This document shows, in pieces, positions 1-7,738 of a stretch of DNA of 64,000 bases. The notes beneath the pieces are model-generated. The model did no database searches, was not told where the DNA came from, and worked only from the letters and a program-made list of their open reading frames with translations. Position numbers and translations under genes: made by a program. Source of the stretch: Dehalococcoidia bacterium (lineage in GTDB: Bacteria > Chloroflexota > Dehalococcoidia > SpSt-223); assembly GCA_025054935.1 (NCBI GenBank), contig JANWZD010000013.1, forward strand, positions 46,807 through 110,806, written 5' to 3'. Position 1 is the first letter of the stretch, and the number at the start of each line of letters is the position of its first letter.

Positions 1-439
1 GGCGAACAGCACCGGGCGGCAATGATCGGGACGCGGCGCGAGCAGCGCGTTGCTCGTTGAGCATGAGGCCGACAACAGGTCGCGCCGCAGGAGAAGAAAG
101 CGGCTCTCCGGCTCGCAGCGCAGCCCTCGCCGGCCGCACTGTCGGCGTCGAGGAACTGGATGACGAGCGACGTCCTGCTCAAGCGTTCGCGCCGACCGTC
201 ACGATGCAGGCGCTTCAGGGACGAGACGCCGACTGCCGCCCAGGAACGGGAGCGATGTCGCCCCCGCTCATCCGCGCAGGGGTGACCAGTTCGCCGAATG
301 TCCTGGCGCCGAACTGCAGAACACCGCCCAGGATCAGCGGGTCGAGAAGGGGCTCGAAGGATGCCCGCCAAACGCTCACCGAGCGCGGTGTCCGCCCGTT
401 CTGACCGGCGGCTCGCCGGCGCGGTCGGAAAGAAGGCCG
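1..439. other. Gene-free left edge
   Basis: GC-rich stretch between the window edge and the end of the HerA gene. The short open frames here are Arg/Ser/Pro-rich, have no convincing ribosome site and match no family I recognise. No hairpin terminator with a T-run is obvious for the minus-strand operon that ends at 440. Confidence 0.5.
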
Positions 440-2293
440 TCAGTCAATCAGCCGCAGCTTCACCGGCGTGGGATCCATCGCGACGAGCAGGGGCTGGCTG
501 ATGCTGGTGAAGGAGACGACCGCCTGCCCGGGCGCAAGGCTGCCAAGCTGCCGCCACAAGCCGTCGTCCACGGTGCCGAATGCCTGGCGGAGGTCGCGGA
601 GGACCGTCGCGTCGGTCAGTCGGTGGAGGATGACGTTGTTGACGAGGCCGAGGATTTCCCGCGGCAGGTGCTGCGGCGACTGGGAGACGAAGCACAGCCC
701 GAGGCGGCGCTTGCGGCCGCGCCGCGCGATGCGGGCGATTTGGTTGAACAAGATCGGCATCTGCTTCACCCGCTCGGCGGAGATGAACTCGTGGGCCTCT
801 TCGACAATCACGAGCGTGCGCGGCGGCGGATTGCCGTTCCGAACCGAGCGGTCAAAAGCTTTTTCTTGTTCCACCTGCACCAGCCGCAGCACCTCCGCGA
901 TGGCGAGGTTGCGCTGGTAGGGCGACTCCATCTCTGAAAGGTCAAAAATGCTGACGGTCCCGGGTTCGACCAGCTTCACTTTAGTGAGGCGGGTGCCTTT
1001 CTCGTTGTCGAACATGCGCAAACGGCGGATGACGCCGAGCCGGCCTTGAAGCGCGCGCCAGCTTGCGACGTTTTTCGGCGGCTGCTCGTTGATCGCCGCT
1101 TTTATTGCTTCAGGGAAGTGGCTTGACCAGAGCGGATTTGGATCCCAGAGGGAAGAAGGCTCCTTCTTGCCGTCGAGCCAATCGGCAAAGGCGCGCACCA
1201 CGTCATAGAGCGCCGAGAGGCGCAGCCCTGGGAAGCCGCGCTCTTGGTCGTCCCACTGCAGTCGTCGCTCGCGCTCGCCGTTGAGGAAGACGTGGATCGT
1301 GAGATCGACGGCAAGCTCATACGCGCGGTAAAACCGCTCGATTTGCGCTTCGCTCAGTTCCAAAATCTCAGCGATGGTTGCTGGCGCAAGCTGGTCGAAC
1401 ATGAGGGTAAACGGCTGCCGGCACGGATGCGCGGGGTTGCTTGACCCATGGCCGACGAGGTGATAAAGCCGGATCGCCTCTTTGGGGATCCCTCGCGCCT
1501 CCTGACCACGCTCCCGCAGGAAGCGCAGCATCGTGGCGTCGTCTGTCGGTTCGTGAATGAAGGTATATTCGCCTTCGACATCGAGGACGATGATCGCCAT
1601 CCCTCGCGCTCGCGCTTCGGCGATCAGGCGCGAGACGGTCGTGCTCTTGCCGCTGCCGGTGCTGCCGAGGACGGCAAGGTGGCGCGGCAAAACACTCTTG
1701 TCGCTCGAAGGGATCCGCACCTCGAGATTGTTGTAGCCGACGGCGCGGCCGAGCAGGATGTCGCCCTCGACCTTGAGGAAGCGCTTGACCTCCTCTTCCG
1801 ACAGGAGAAAGACGGGGCTGTTTGGCCGCGGCCGGAAGCGCGGCGGCTGCAGCTGCAGCGAGCCGTCCTCCACCTCCTCGCCGAGGATCTCGACCGCCGC
1901 GCGTCCGTGATAGTGCGGGAGGAACATCGAACTTCCGCGCGCGGCCGTCGTCGTGATGATCGGCGAGTCGCCGCGCAGCCCGTCCGGTTCGTGAAAGGGG
2001 CCGCTGATGACCACACCGAGGAATGAGCGCGCCGCGGCATTATCGGTTGCCTCGGTGCGGATGCGGACGAATGTCCGATTGGCCACCCGGTCGAGCTGGC
2101 CGGCGGGCACGATCACCGTCACCGTGCCGTCATCGCTCGCTGGGGTGTCGAAGAGGGTGACGCCGACCGACCCCTGCCGATGGGCTGCAGGCTGCAGTTC
2201 GCCGCCGAGGGCGGTGATCTCCTCGTCGATACGGGCGACTGCCGCTTCGGGAACGGGCCGCGGGGTCACTTCAGTCGTCAGGCTCGTGCTCAT
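440..2293 (-). CDS. herA: HerA-family DNA translocase/helicase ATPase
   Basis: 617 aa. It has an N-terminal HAS-barrel-like region, a Walker A motif GSTGSGKST at about residues 210-218, LDVEGEY just after it, and a Walker B-type strand LVIVEEAHEF near residue 515. This is the FtsK/HerA RecA-like fold. HerA hexamers pump DNA and work with the nuclease NurA in end resection or defence. The ATG at 2293 is chosen over an upstream in-frame TTG because GGAGGTG lies just before it. It is the last gene of a five-gene minus-strand operon, 13 bases after the NurA-like gene. The family is clear; whether the role is repair or anti-phage defence is not shown. Confidence 0.9.
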   Translation of the reverse strand: MSTSLTTEVTPRPVPEAAVARIDEEITALGGELQPAAHRQGSVGVTLFDTPASDDGTVTVIVPAGQLDRVANRTFVRIRTEATDNAAARSFLGVVISGPFHEPDGLRGDSPIITTTAARGSSMFLPHYHGRAAVEILGEEVEDGSLQLQPPRFRPRPNSPVFLLSEEEVKRFLKVEGDILLGRAVGYNNLEVRIPSSDKSVLPRHLAVLGSTGSGKSTTVSRLIAEARARGMAIIVLDVEGEYTFIHEPTDDATMLRFLRERGQEARGIPKEAIRLYHLVGHGSSNPAHPCRQPFTLMFDQLAPATIAEILELSEAQIERFYRAYELAVDLTIHVFLNGERERRLQWDDQERGFPGLRLSALYDVVRAFADWLDGKKEPSSLWDPNPLWSSHFPEAIKAAINEQPPKNVASWRALQGRLGVIRRLRMFDNEKGTRLTKVKLVEPGTVSIFDLSEMESPYQRNLAIAEVLRLVQVEQEKAFDRSVRNGNPPPRTLVIVEEAHEFISAERVKQMPILFNQIARIARRGRKRRLGLCFVSQSPQHLPREILGLVNNVILHRLTDATVLRDLRQAFGTVDDGLWRQLGSLAPGQAVVSFTSISQPLLVAMDPTPVKLRLID

Positions 2294-2306
2294 GGCACCT
2301 CCAGCA

Positions 2307-3500
2307 TCAGCGGGTCTCGCGCTCGCTGAGGTAGCGGTAGGGCTTGCCGCGCGCTGCGTAGGCAGCCCGGACGAGGTCAGCGATCGAGGCGGGGTCAAAG
2401 ACTGCGCGTGCCACTGCGTCCGCGAGGTCGATCAGCAAGGGAAAGCCGCGGTGCTCATGAAGCGTCGAGTCGGCAAGCGCGATCAATGCTGCTTCGTGGA
2501 CGCGCTCGCGGTGAGCGTAGAAGACATAGGGAGGAGCGAACTCGGAGGCGCGGTAAACGCCGCGCACCAGCTTCGGCCCGTACTCGTCGATGAACTCGCG
2601 CGCCTCATCGCGGGAGCGGCGGAGGTAGGTCTCTGCCTCGACGATGCGGCGCATCGCGTCCTCAGCCGTGTCGTAGACGACGTACTCCAGCGGGCGAAGC
2701 GCATCGCCGATCGTCAGGAGGTCGCGTTCGGTCGTCTCGCTTTGGACGAAGACGAACTTCTCGAAGTCGATGAGCCGGCGCAGCAGGTCGAGGCTTTTCC
2801 TCAAGAACTCCGCGCTGCCCGAGCCGGTGAGGAGCGGGAAGGAAACGGGATTGCCGTGGCCTAAGCGCCAGGGCGCGCGTCCCATCTCGAGCAGGATGGC
2901 GCGCTCCATGTAGGCCATAATGCCGGAGCGGCCAAGTTGAGTCAGCCGCGCGTGGCGGTCAGCGGGATGCCCATTCTCGCGGATGCGGCGGTCCAGCAGT
3001 GCCACCAGCTCGTCGAACGGCGTCATCCCGCGCAGCCGGAGGTCACGCCGGTAGAGCCGATGCCCCCACGTGCCGTAGCTGCCGTCGTAGGAGACCAGCA
3101 CGACGCCGATCGACATGACGGTCAGCGGGAGCGTGTCGTGGGCGACGCTTGTGCCGTCGGCCGCCTCCACTCCGCCGCGGAAGAGGAGCCCGAAATGCTG
3201 GCGGCGGATCAGCTCCGGGGTGGCGGCGTAGAAGCCTATCTCGTCCCCGAGGTCGCGGCTGGCGAGCCGGGCTTCCTCGATGCGGCCAAAGATGTGCTGC
3301 CGCACGGCAAGTTTCGTGGCATCGGCCTGGCGAAGTGCTTCGTCCACCTCCTCATCCAGCCGGCGGTAGAGGTCATCGAGCTGATCAGCGGGCTGCCAAG
3401 CACGCGGGTCGAGGACGCGGTCGAGCGGTTCGCCGTAGCCGGCGGCAAACTCGTCGCTTGGCGGCGCGGGGCCGTTGCCGGGGAGCAAGACGTCGCTCAT
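2307..3500 (-). CDS. nurA: NurA-like 5'-3' nuclease, partner of HerA
   Basis: 397 aa. The segment AADGTS, followed by a hydrophobic strand, matches the conserved Asp strand of NurA domains. The C-terminal stretch HRGFPLLIDLADAVA fits the NurA closing motif, where a conserved GYP-like turn precedes a helix. NurA nucleases assemble on HerA and degrade DNA ends. The ATG at 3500 overlaps the stop of the upstream metallopeptidase gene by ATGA, so translation is probably coupled. The adjacent HerA gene strongly supports the call. I could not confirm every metal-binding residue by eye. Confidence 0.75.
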   Translation of the reverse strand: MSDVLLPGNGPAPPSDEFAAGYGEPLDRVLDPRAWQPADQLDDLYRRLDEEVDEALRQADATKLAVRQHIFGRIEEARLASRDLGDEIGFYAATPELIRRQHFGLLFRGGVEAADGTSVAHDTLPLTVMSIGVVLVSYDGSYGTWGHRLYRRDLRLRGMTPFDELVALLDRRIRENGHPADRHARLTQLGRSGIMAYMERAILLEMGRAPWRLGHGNPVSFPLLTGSGSAEFLRKSLDLLRRLIDFEKFVFVQSETTERDLLTIGDALRPLEYVVYDTAEDAMRRIVEAETYLRRSRDEAREFIDEYGPKLVRGVYRASEFAPPYVFYAHRERVHEAALIALADSTLHEHRGFPLLIDLADAVARAVFDPASIADLVRAAYAARGKPYRYLSERETR

Positions 3501-4231
3501 GGCGTCTGCGCTCCGGCAAGCCACGCCGGCAGCCGGCGGTCAAGGTGAAGGCACGTGAGCAAGCGCCCCGCATAGCTGGCCGCGACCGCCGGCGGAAGGG
3601 AGAACGCCGCGACCAGACGCTCGGTCAGGACTGTCGGGCGCTCCAAGGGCGGCAGGTCGGCCGTCGCTGCCGCGAGCGGCAGCGCTGCGTCCGCTGGCGC
3701 GATCAGCTCGATCGCGAGGCGGTCGGCGTCGCTCTCATGCGCCATTGTGGCGAGGGTGTCGTATTCGAACAGATCAACGTAGGCACCAAGGGGAACACCT
3801 CGCAGCACTGCGCTCAGCCGCTCGTCGTCGGTGGGAGGGCGATCGCCATCCAGCACCGGCGCGATGGCAGGGCCGAGCAGCCTGAGTGCGCGCTCGCGCG
3901 GACGCTGATAGTCAGCGAGATAGTGGGCGAGCTCGTGGGCGAGGGTGAACTGCTGCTCCTCTGGAGGGTCGCTGCCGTCGATGAAGATGACGCCGGTGTC
4001 ACGCTGGACGAGCAGGCAGCCATGCAGCCGCCCGCTTCTGCCGTCAAGCTGGGGCGCGATCCCATAGCGGGCCAGCCACGCATTCACCGACTGGGGGCGG
4101 AGCCGAGGCAGGCGGACGACAACGAGCGGCGTCACGAGGCTGATGGCATCTTCGAGGCGGGGGCGCGGTCCCGGGCCGACTGCGCGCCAGAACGCCTCGG
4201 CGAGCCCCTCGATCCACGCCGGGTTGAGCAC
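3497..4231 (-). CDS. ImmA/IrrE-family zinc metallopeptidase
   Basis: 244 aa. The motif HELAH at residues 99-103 is the zinc site, and a later helix ESDADRLAIELIAP supplies the usual downstream acidic ligand region. Family members cleave HTH repressors: IrrE (PprI) cuts DdrO after DNA damage in Deinococcus, and ImmA cuts ImmR in ICEBs1. The start is GTG at 4231, directly after the TAA of the HTH gene. Its 3' end overlaps the NurA-like gene by ATGA. The neighbouring HTH protein is the obvious candidate substrate; that link is inferred. Confidence 0.88.
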   Translation of the reverse strand: MLNPAWIEGLAEAFWRAVGPGPRPRLEDAISLVTPLVVVRLPRLRPQSVNAWLARYGIAPQLDGRSGRLHGCLLVQRDTGVIFIDGSDPPEEQQFTLAHELAHYLADYQRPRERALRLLGPAIAPVLDGDRPPTDDERLSAVLRGVPLGAYVDLFEYDTLATMAHESDADRLAIELIAPADAALPLAAATADLPPLERPTVLTERLVAAFSLPPAVAASYAGRLLTCLHLDRRLPAWLAGAQTP

Positions 4232-4579
4232 TTACGGCTCCTCGTCCTCCTCGCGCCAGCGCGCTGCCTGCAGGTTGAATAATTCTTCTCGACGCGGCCT
4301 TCGCCCGAAATGCGTCATGCGAACGATCCGGGCCAGCGCAAAGGGCGAGGCGCCGGTCCGGTCAGCGATGGCGCGGATGTCTTCCGCGAAGAATTCGTCA
4401 CGCGGGATGCCGCAGAGGGCAAGGCGCGCCAGCCCCCTTTCATCGACGCCAAGCTCTTTCGCCAGCATCTCGTCGGTCAGCCGGTGGACCTCTTGATGAC
4501 GCGCCAAGAGCGACCCCAAAAGCTTCGGCTCCTGGCGGGCGCGGCGGGCGGCGTGAAGGAGGAAGGCCTCAGTTTCCAT
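4232..4579 (-). CDS. Small HTH (XRE-like) regulator paired with ImmA/IrrE protease
   Basis: 115 aa. The centre (about residues 33-85) reads as a helix-turn-helix of the type LAKELGVDERGLARLAL, followed by a helix with a C.IPRDEF segment and a second helical pair. The C-terminus is acidic. It overlaps the sigma-like gene upstream by 11 bases and abuts the ImmA/IrrE gene downstream. By analogy with DdrO/IrrE and ImmR/ImmA it is probably the repressor or switch cleaved by that protease. The exact subfamily is not recognised; the HTH call rests on the pattern and the neighbour. Confidence 0.65.
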   Translation of the reverse strand: METEAFLLHAARRARQEPKLLGSLLARHQEVHRLTDEMLAKELGVDERGLARLALCGIPRDEFFAEDIRAIADRTGASPFALARIVRMTHFGRRPRREELFNLQAARWREEDEEP

Positions 4580-5204
4580 AGCGCCACCCTCGCCGCCGCA
4601 GCGCCCGCTTGAGCCGGATCCTGATGCGATCCTTCGTCTGCTTGACTCGGCGCCGCTGCTCCTCTTGGCTCAGATGCGTGATCCGGAGGACGCGGGCAAA
4701 TGCCTGCGTCGAGCGCACGCCGCGCGCCATCAATAGGAACACCTGACGATCCTGTTCGTCCGGCAGCTCGCGGAGAATGGTATCGATAAGCACCGGGTCC
4801 ACCTCCTGTACCCAGCGGTCCGGATCGACTGTCGGGTCGGCGAGCCGTTCCGCTAGTGGAGTGTTCCCTTCTTCCGCGAATTCTGCGACAGCCTCGAGGG
4901 ACAAGACCTGCTGATGCTTGCGCTCGCTATTGATTCGATTCTTCAGGTCTCTCTCGGCACTCATCCGAAGGTAGCCGAAGAGGGAGCCGCGATCCGGCTG
5001 ATACGTCGTGGGGCGGTGGATCAGGTCAAAGAGGGTGTCGGTCACGGCGTCGGCAATCCACGTCTCATCGACGCGGTATTTCCCGGCGAGCCATCGCGTG
5101 AGTGCCGGCCCTGCGTGCTCCACAAGGTCGAGCGACGCAGTCGGGTCGCCAGCGAGAAGGCGTTCGTGGGTCGCGCGCAGTGCGGTTTCGTTCATCCAGT
5201 CCAT
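4569..5204 (-). CDS. Small sigma-70/ECF-like factor, first gene of the HerA-NurA operon
   Basis: 211 aa from the ATG at 5204. Residues about 40-110 resemble sigma region 2 (RGSLFGYLRMSAERDL then a basic helix). Residues about 145-210 resemble region 4 (LRELPDEQDRQVFLL, then a basic recognition helix). Adjacent ATGs at 5207 and 5204 are both possible. I prefer 5204 because a perfect TATAAT ends 7 bases upstream, which would give a leaderless mRNA; no ribosome-binding site is visible. A sigma-like protein heading an operon with an HTH/protease pair suggests autoregulation. It could instead be a non-sigma DNA-binding relative. Confidence 0.7.
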   Translation of the reverse strand: MDWMNETALRATHERLLAGDPTASLDLVEHAGPALTRWLAGKYRVDETWIADAVTDTLFDLIHRPTTYQPDRGSLFGYLRMSAERDLKNRINSERKHQQVLSLEAVAEFAEEGNTPLAERLADPTVDPDRWVQEVDPVLIDTILRELPDEQDRQVFLLMARGVRSTQAFARVLRITHLSQEEQRRRVKQTKDRIRIRLKRALRRRGWRYGN

Positions 5205-5211
5205 CATATCT

Positions 5212-5241
5212 ATTATACGCGATCTTCGCGCAGAATGCGAA
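5212..5241 (-). promoter_or_regulatory. Promoter of the sigma/HTH/ImmA/NurA/HerA operon
   Basis: Read on the minus strand: TTCGCA at 5241-5236, an 18-base spacer, then a perfect TATAAT at 5217-5212. The first ATG follows 4 bases later and the second 7 bases later, so the transcript is predicted to be leaderless. Confidence 0.65.
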
Positions 5242-5303
5242 CATCTGTTTTGGTGGAGCTCCACAGGACGGGATGCGCGCTCGCTGCTGAGGGAAACCGG
5301 CGC

Positions 5304-6401
5304 TCAGCGGCGCGGCGCAATGTGCTCGCCTTCGGCCGCGATCCGGCGCTGCAGATCTGGGTCGGGAGCGATAGCCGCGAGAGCAGGAAGCACGTCGGCA
5401 GCGTAGCGCGTGATCGAGCGGCGCACGAGCTCATCGGGCAGGTAGCCGAAATTGAACCAGCACATGAGATGGCCGATGCCGAGCTTCGCGTAGGGCGTGA
5501 AGCGTTCGATCAGTTCCTCTGCCGTCCCGTAGGCGAGCCACTTTTCCTTGAAAAAGGCGCGGCGCTCCTCGAATTTGTCCTTCGGCATGTTGTCGATGCC
5601 GAAGTTTGCCTTCAAACTCTCGCGCACATAGTGCGTGATGTACTCTCCGATCGACTCCTCGATATCCTCCCCGGGAGCGAGCACGTAGATCTGGCGCATG
5701 TAGCCGGTATGCGCCCAAGCGCGGGCCCGCGCTTCCTCGCTCACGCCTGCTTCGCGCTGCCCCTTGTCGAGCCGATAAATCAGCGGCTTGAGCGTCTCCA
5801 AGGTGTGGTAGGGCGCAATCAGCCATGACCATCCTTTGCGGCCGATCAATTCGACGGTCGCCGCAGTATCGGTGCCCCAGGCCACATGCGGATGAGGCTG
5901 CTGCACTGGCGCCGGGATGACACGCCCTTTCACTGTGCCGCGCCAGAATTGGCCTTCGTAAGAAAATCCGTCGGGGTCTTGCTGCCACGCTTTTTCGAGC
6001 ACTTCGACGAACTCGGCGATCATCGCGTGGCGGTCGGCGGCGTTGAGCCCATACCCGCGGAATTCGTCCTCGGCGTTGCCCGGCCCGATGCCGATGACGA
6101 CGCGCCCATCCGTTAGCTGGTCGAGGAGGTTCGCCTGCACTGCGAAGCGGACCGGGTGATGGAGGGGAGCGACGGCGAGCGAGAAGCCGATCCGCAGGCG
6201 CGGAGTACGCTGACTGATCGCCGCAGCGAGCAGGAGGGGGTCGCTGTAGGTGTTGTAGTTGCTGAAGTGATGCTCGGTCAGCCAGACGTCCTCGAAGCCG
6301 AGCCGCTCGGCGAGGTCGATCTGCCCCAACACTTCCTTGATGAGGCGGCGGTCGTGAGCAGGGCCGCGGGTTTGAGGGTTGATATAGATGCTCGATCGCA
6401 T
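5304..6401 (-). CDS. LLM-class flavin-dependent oxidoreductase (copy 1)
   Basis: 365 aa bacterial luciferase-like TIM barrel. Typical family patterns are visible: INPQTRGP near the start, GFEDVWLTEHHF, IGIGPGN and RHAMIAEF. Such enzymes use reduced FMN or F420 to oxidise small molecules; the substrate cannot be read from sequence. The ATG at 6401 has GGAGG six bases upstream and is preferred over a longer in-frame start. It lies 28 bases downstream of a clearly paralogous gene, so the two look like a tandem duplication in one operon. Confidence 0.9.
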   Translation of the reverse strand: MRSSIYINPQTRGPAHDRRLIKEVLGQIDLAERLGFEDVWLTEHHFSNYNTYSDPLLLAAAISQRTPRLRIGFSLAVAPLHHPVRFAVQANLLDQLTDGRVVIGIGPGNAEDEFRGYGLNAADRHAMIAEFVEVLEKAWQQDPDGFSYEGQFWRGTVKGRVIPAPVQQPHPHVAWGTDTAATVELIGRKGWSWLIAPYHTLETLKPLIYRLDKGQREAGVSEEARARAWAHTGYMRQIYVLAPGEDIEESIGEYITHYVRESLKANFGIDNMPKDKFEERRAFFKEKWLAYGTAEELIERFTPYAKLGIGHLMCWFNFGYLPDELVRRSITRYAADVLPALAAIAPDPDLQRRIAAEGEHIAPRR

Positions 6402-6429
6402 CAGCTGCCTCCTCGGAAGAGCGCGGCGG

Positions 6430-7524
6430 CTAGCGCGGGCGCCACGCTTCGGCTTGGACACCCTCGGCGACGATCTGATCGACATACCCCGGCTCCGGCT
6501 TCGTTGCGGCGAGGACCGGGGCGACATCGGCGGCGAAGCGCATCATCGACTGGCGAACTTGCCAGTCTGGCATGTGGCCGAAGGTGAACCAGCACATCAG
6601 GTGCGCGATCCCCATTTTGGCGGCCGGCGTCAGCCGCTCGATCAGCTCTTCGGCGGTGCCAGCGATCAGCCAGTTCTTGAGGTACCCTTCTTTGCGCCGC
6701 TCGAGGTCATCTTTCGGGAGATAGTCGATCCCGGAGTTGGCAAGGGCGCTTTTGCGGATGTAGGTCTCGATGTAGGGGGCGATCGTCTCGCGCCAGTTTT
6801 CGCCGGGGGCAGCGCAGTAGATCTGGCGCAACTGACCAGTGTCGAGCCAGGCGCGCGCCTTCGTTGCTTCGTCCAGCCCCGCCTCGTCCATAGCGCGGGC
6901 GTAGGCTTGGAGTCGGGGCGCGACGATACTCTCGTGCTGGGGGCCGATCAAGAGCGACCAGCCGCGGCGGCCGATGCGCTCGATCGTTTCCATCGTTGTC
7001 GTGCCCCAAGCGATGTGCGGATGCGGCCGTTGGAGCGGCGTCGGGATGACGCGTCCCCGCACCTCGCCGTTCCAGTATTTCCCTTCGTAGCGGAAGTTCT
7101 CTTGAGTCCAGGCCTGCTCACAGATCGCAAGAAACTCATCGAGCATCGCGTGGCGTTCGTTCACCGGCAGCCCGTAGCCGCGAAACTCGTCCGGCGAGTT
7201 TCCCGCTCCGATCCCGATCACCAGCCGGCCGCCGCTCAAGCGGTCGAGCAAGTTGCACTGAGTGACGAAGCGGATCGGGTGGTGGTAGGGGATGACTGCG
7301 ACAGAGAAGCCGATCTTCAGGCGCGGATTGCGCTGGCTGATCGCGGTCGCCAGCACGAGGGGGTCTGAGTAGGCGTTGTAGCCGGTGAACGCATGCTCGG
7401 TGATCCAGACGTCGTCGAACCCGAGCTGCTCGGCGAGATCCACCTGCCCGAGCACTTCATCGATAATGCGTCCGTCATCCTCAGGGCCAGGGGTCTGCGG
7501 GTTGACGTAGAAGCCGACGCGCAT
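6430..7524 (-). CDS. LLM-class flavin-dependent oxidoreductase (copy 2)
   Basis: 364 aa, colinear with the downstream copy over its whole length. Shared blocks include NPQT.GP, EVLGQ.DLAE.LGF, the NLLDRL-type block, GRGRVIP-type block and GTAEELIER. The ATG at 7524 is preceded by GGAGGAC. It is first in the two-gene unit and divergent from a solute-binding lipoprotein gene, which hints at one uptake-plus-oxidation function, though this is inference. The two copies differ most in the mid-protein loop that follows the GW(S)xLI segment, so substrates may differ. Confidence 0.9.
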   Translation of the reverse strand: MRVGFYVNPQTPGPEDDGRIIDEVLGQVDLAEQLGFDDVWITEHAFTGYNAYSDPLVLATAISQRNPRLKIGFSVAVIPYHHPIRFVTQCNLLDRLSGGRLVIGIGAGNSPDEFRGYGLPVNERHAMLDEFLAICEQAWTQENFRYEGKYWNGEVRGRVIPTPLQRPHPHIAWGTTTMETIERIGRRGWSLLIGPQHESIVAPRLQAYARAMDEAGLDEATKARAWLDTGQLRQIYCAAPGENWRETIAPYIETYIRKSALANSGIDYLPKDDLERRKEGYLKNWLIAGTAEELIERLTPAAKMGIAHLMCWFTFGHMPDWQVRQSMMRFAADVAPVLAATKPEPGYVDQIVAEGVQAEAWRPR

Positions 7525-7555
7525 GGAGCGTCCTCCGGACGGTGATCAACGTCGA

Positions 7556-7585
7556 AGGATACGCTGCTCTCCCAGTTCGAGACAA
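7556..7585 (-). promoter_or_regulatory. Putative promoter of the LLM pair
   Basis: Minus-strand TTGTCT (7585-7580), 18-base spacer, TATCCT (7561-7556), about 30 bases ahead of the copy-2 start. It is back-to-back with the promoter of the divergent lipoprotein gene. Confidence 0.4.
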
Positions 7586-7664
7586 ATAGCGGCGCGTCTC
7601 CCGTTCTCTCGGCGCGACTGTCGAGACAACCGCCAAGAGGTATTGGCGAAGTCAATCGGAAATA

Positions 7665-7693
7665 TTGCCGACGATACTTTTTCGTTCTAGGAT
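7665..7693 (+). promoter_or_regulatory. Putative promoter of solute-binding lipoprotein gene
   Basis: TTGCCG, 17-base spacer, TAGGAT. Each hexamer matches 4 of 6 consensus bases, and the element sits 45 bases upstream of the ATG. Confidence 0.4.
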
Positions 7694-7738
7694 ACAGTCG
7701 ATCTCCGCATCGAGACTGGGGTAGACGAGAGGAGGCGT

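Noticed and set aside
57..404. Open frame at the left edge
   Set aside because: Arg/Ser/Pro-rich, with no recognisable domain or ribosome-binding site.
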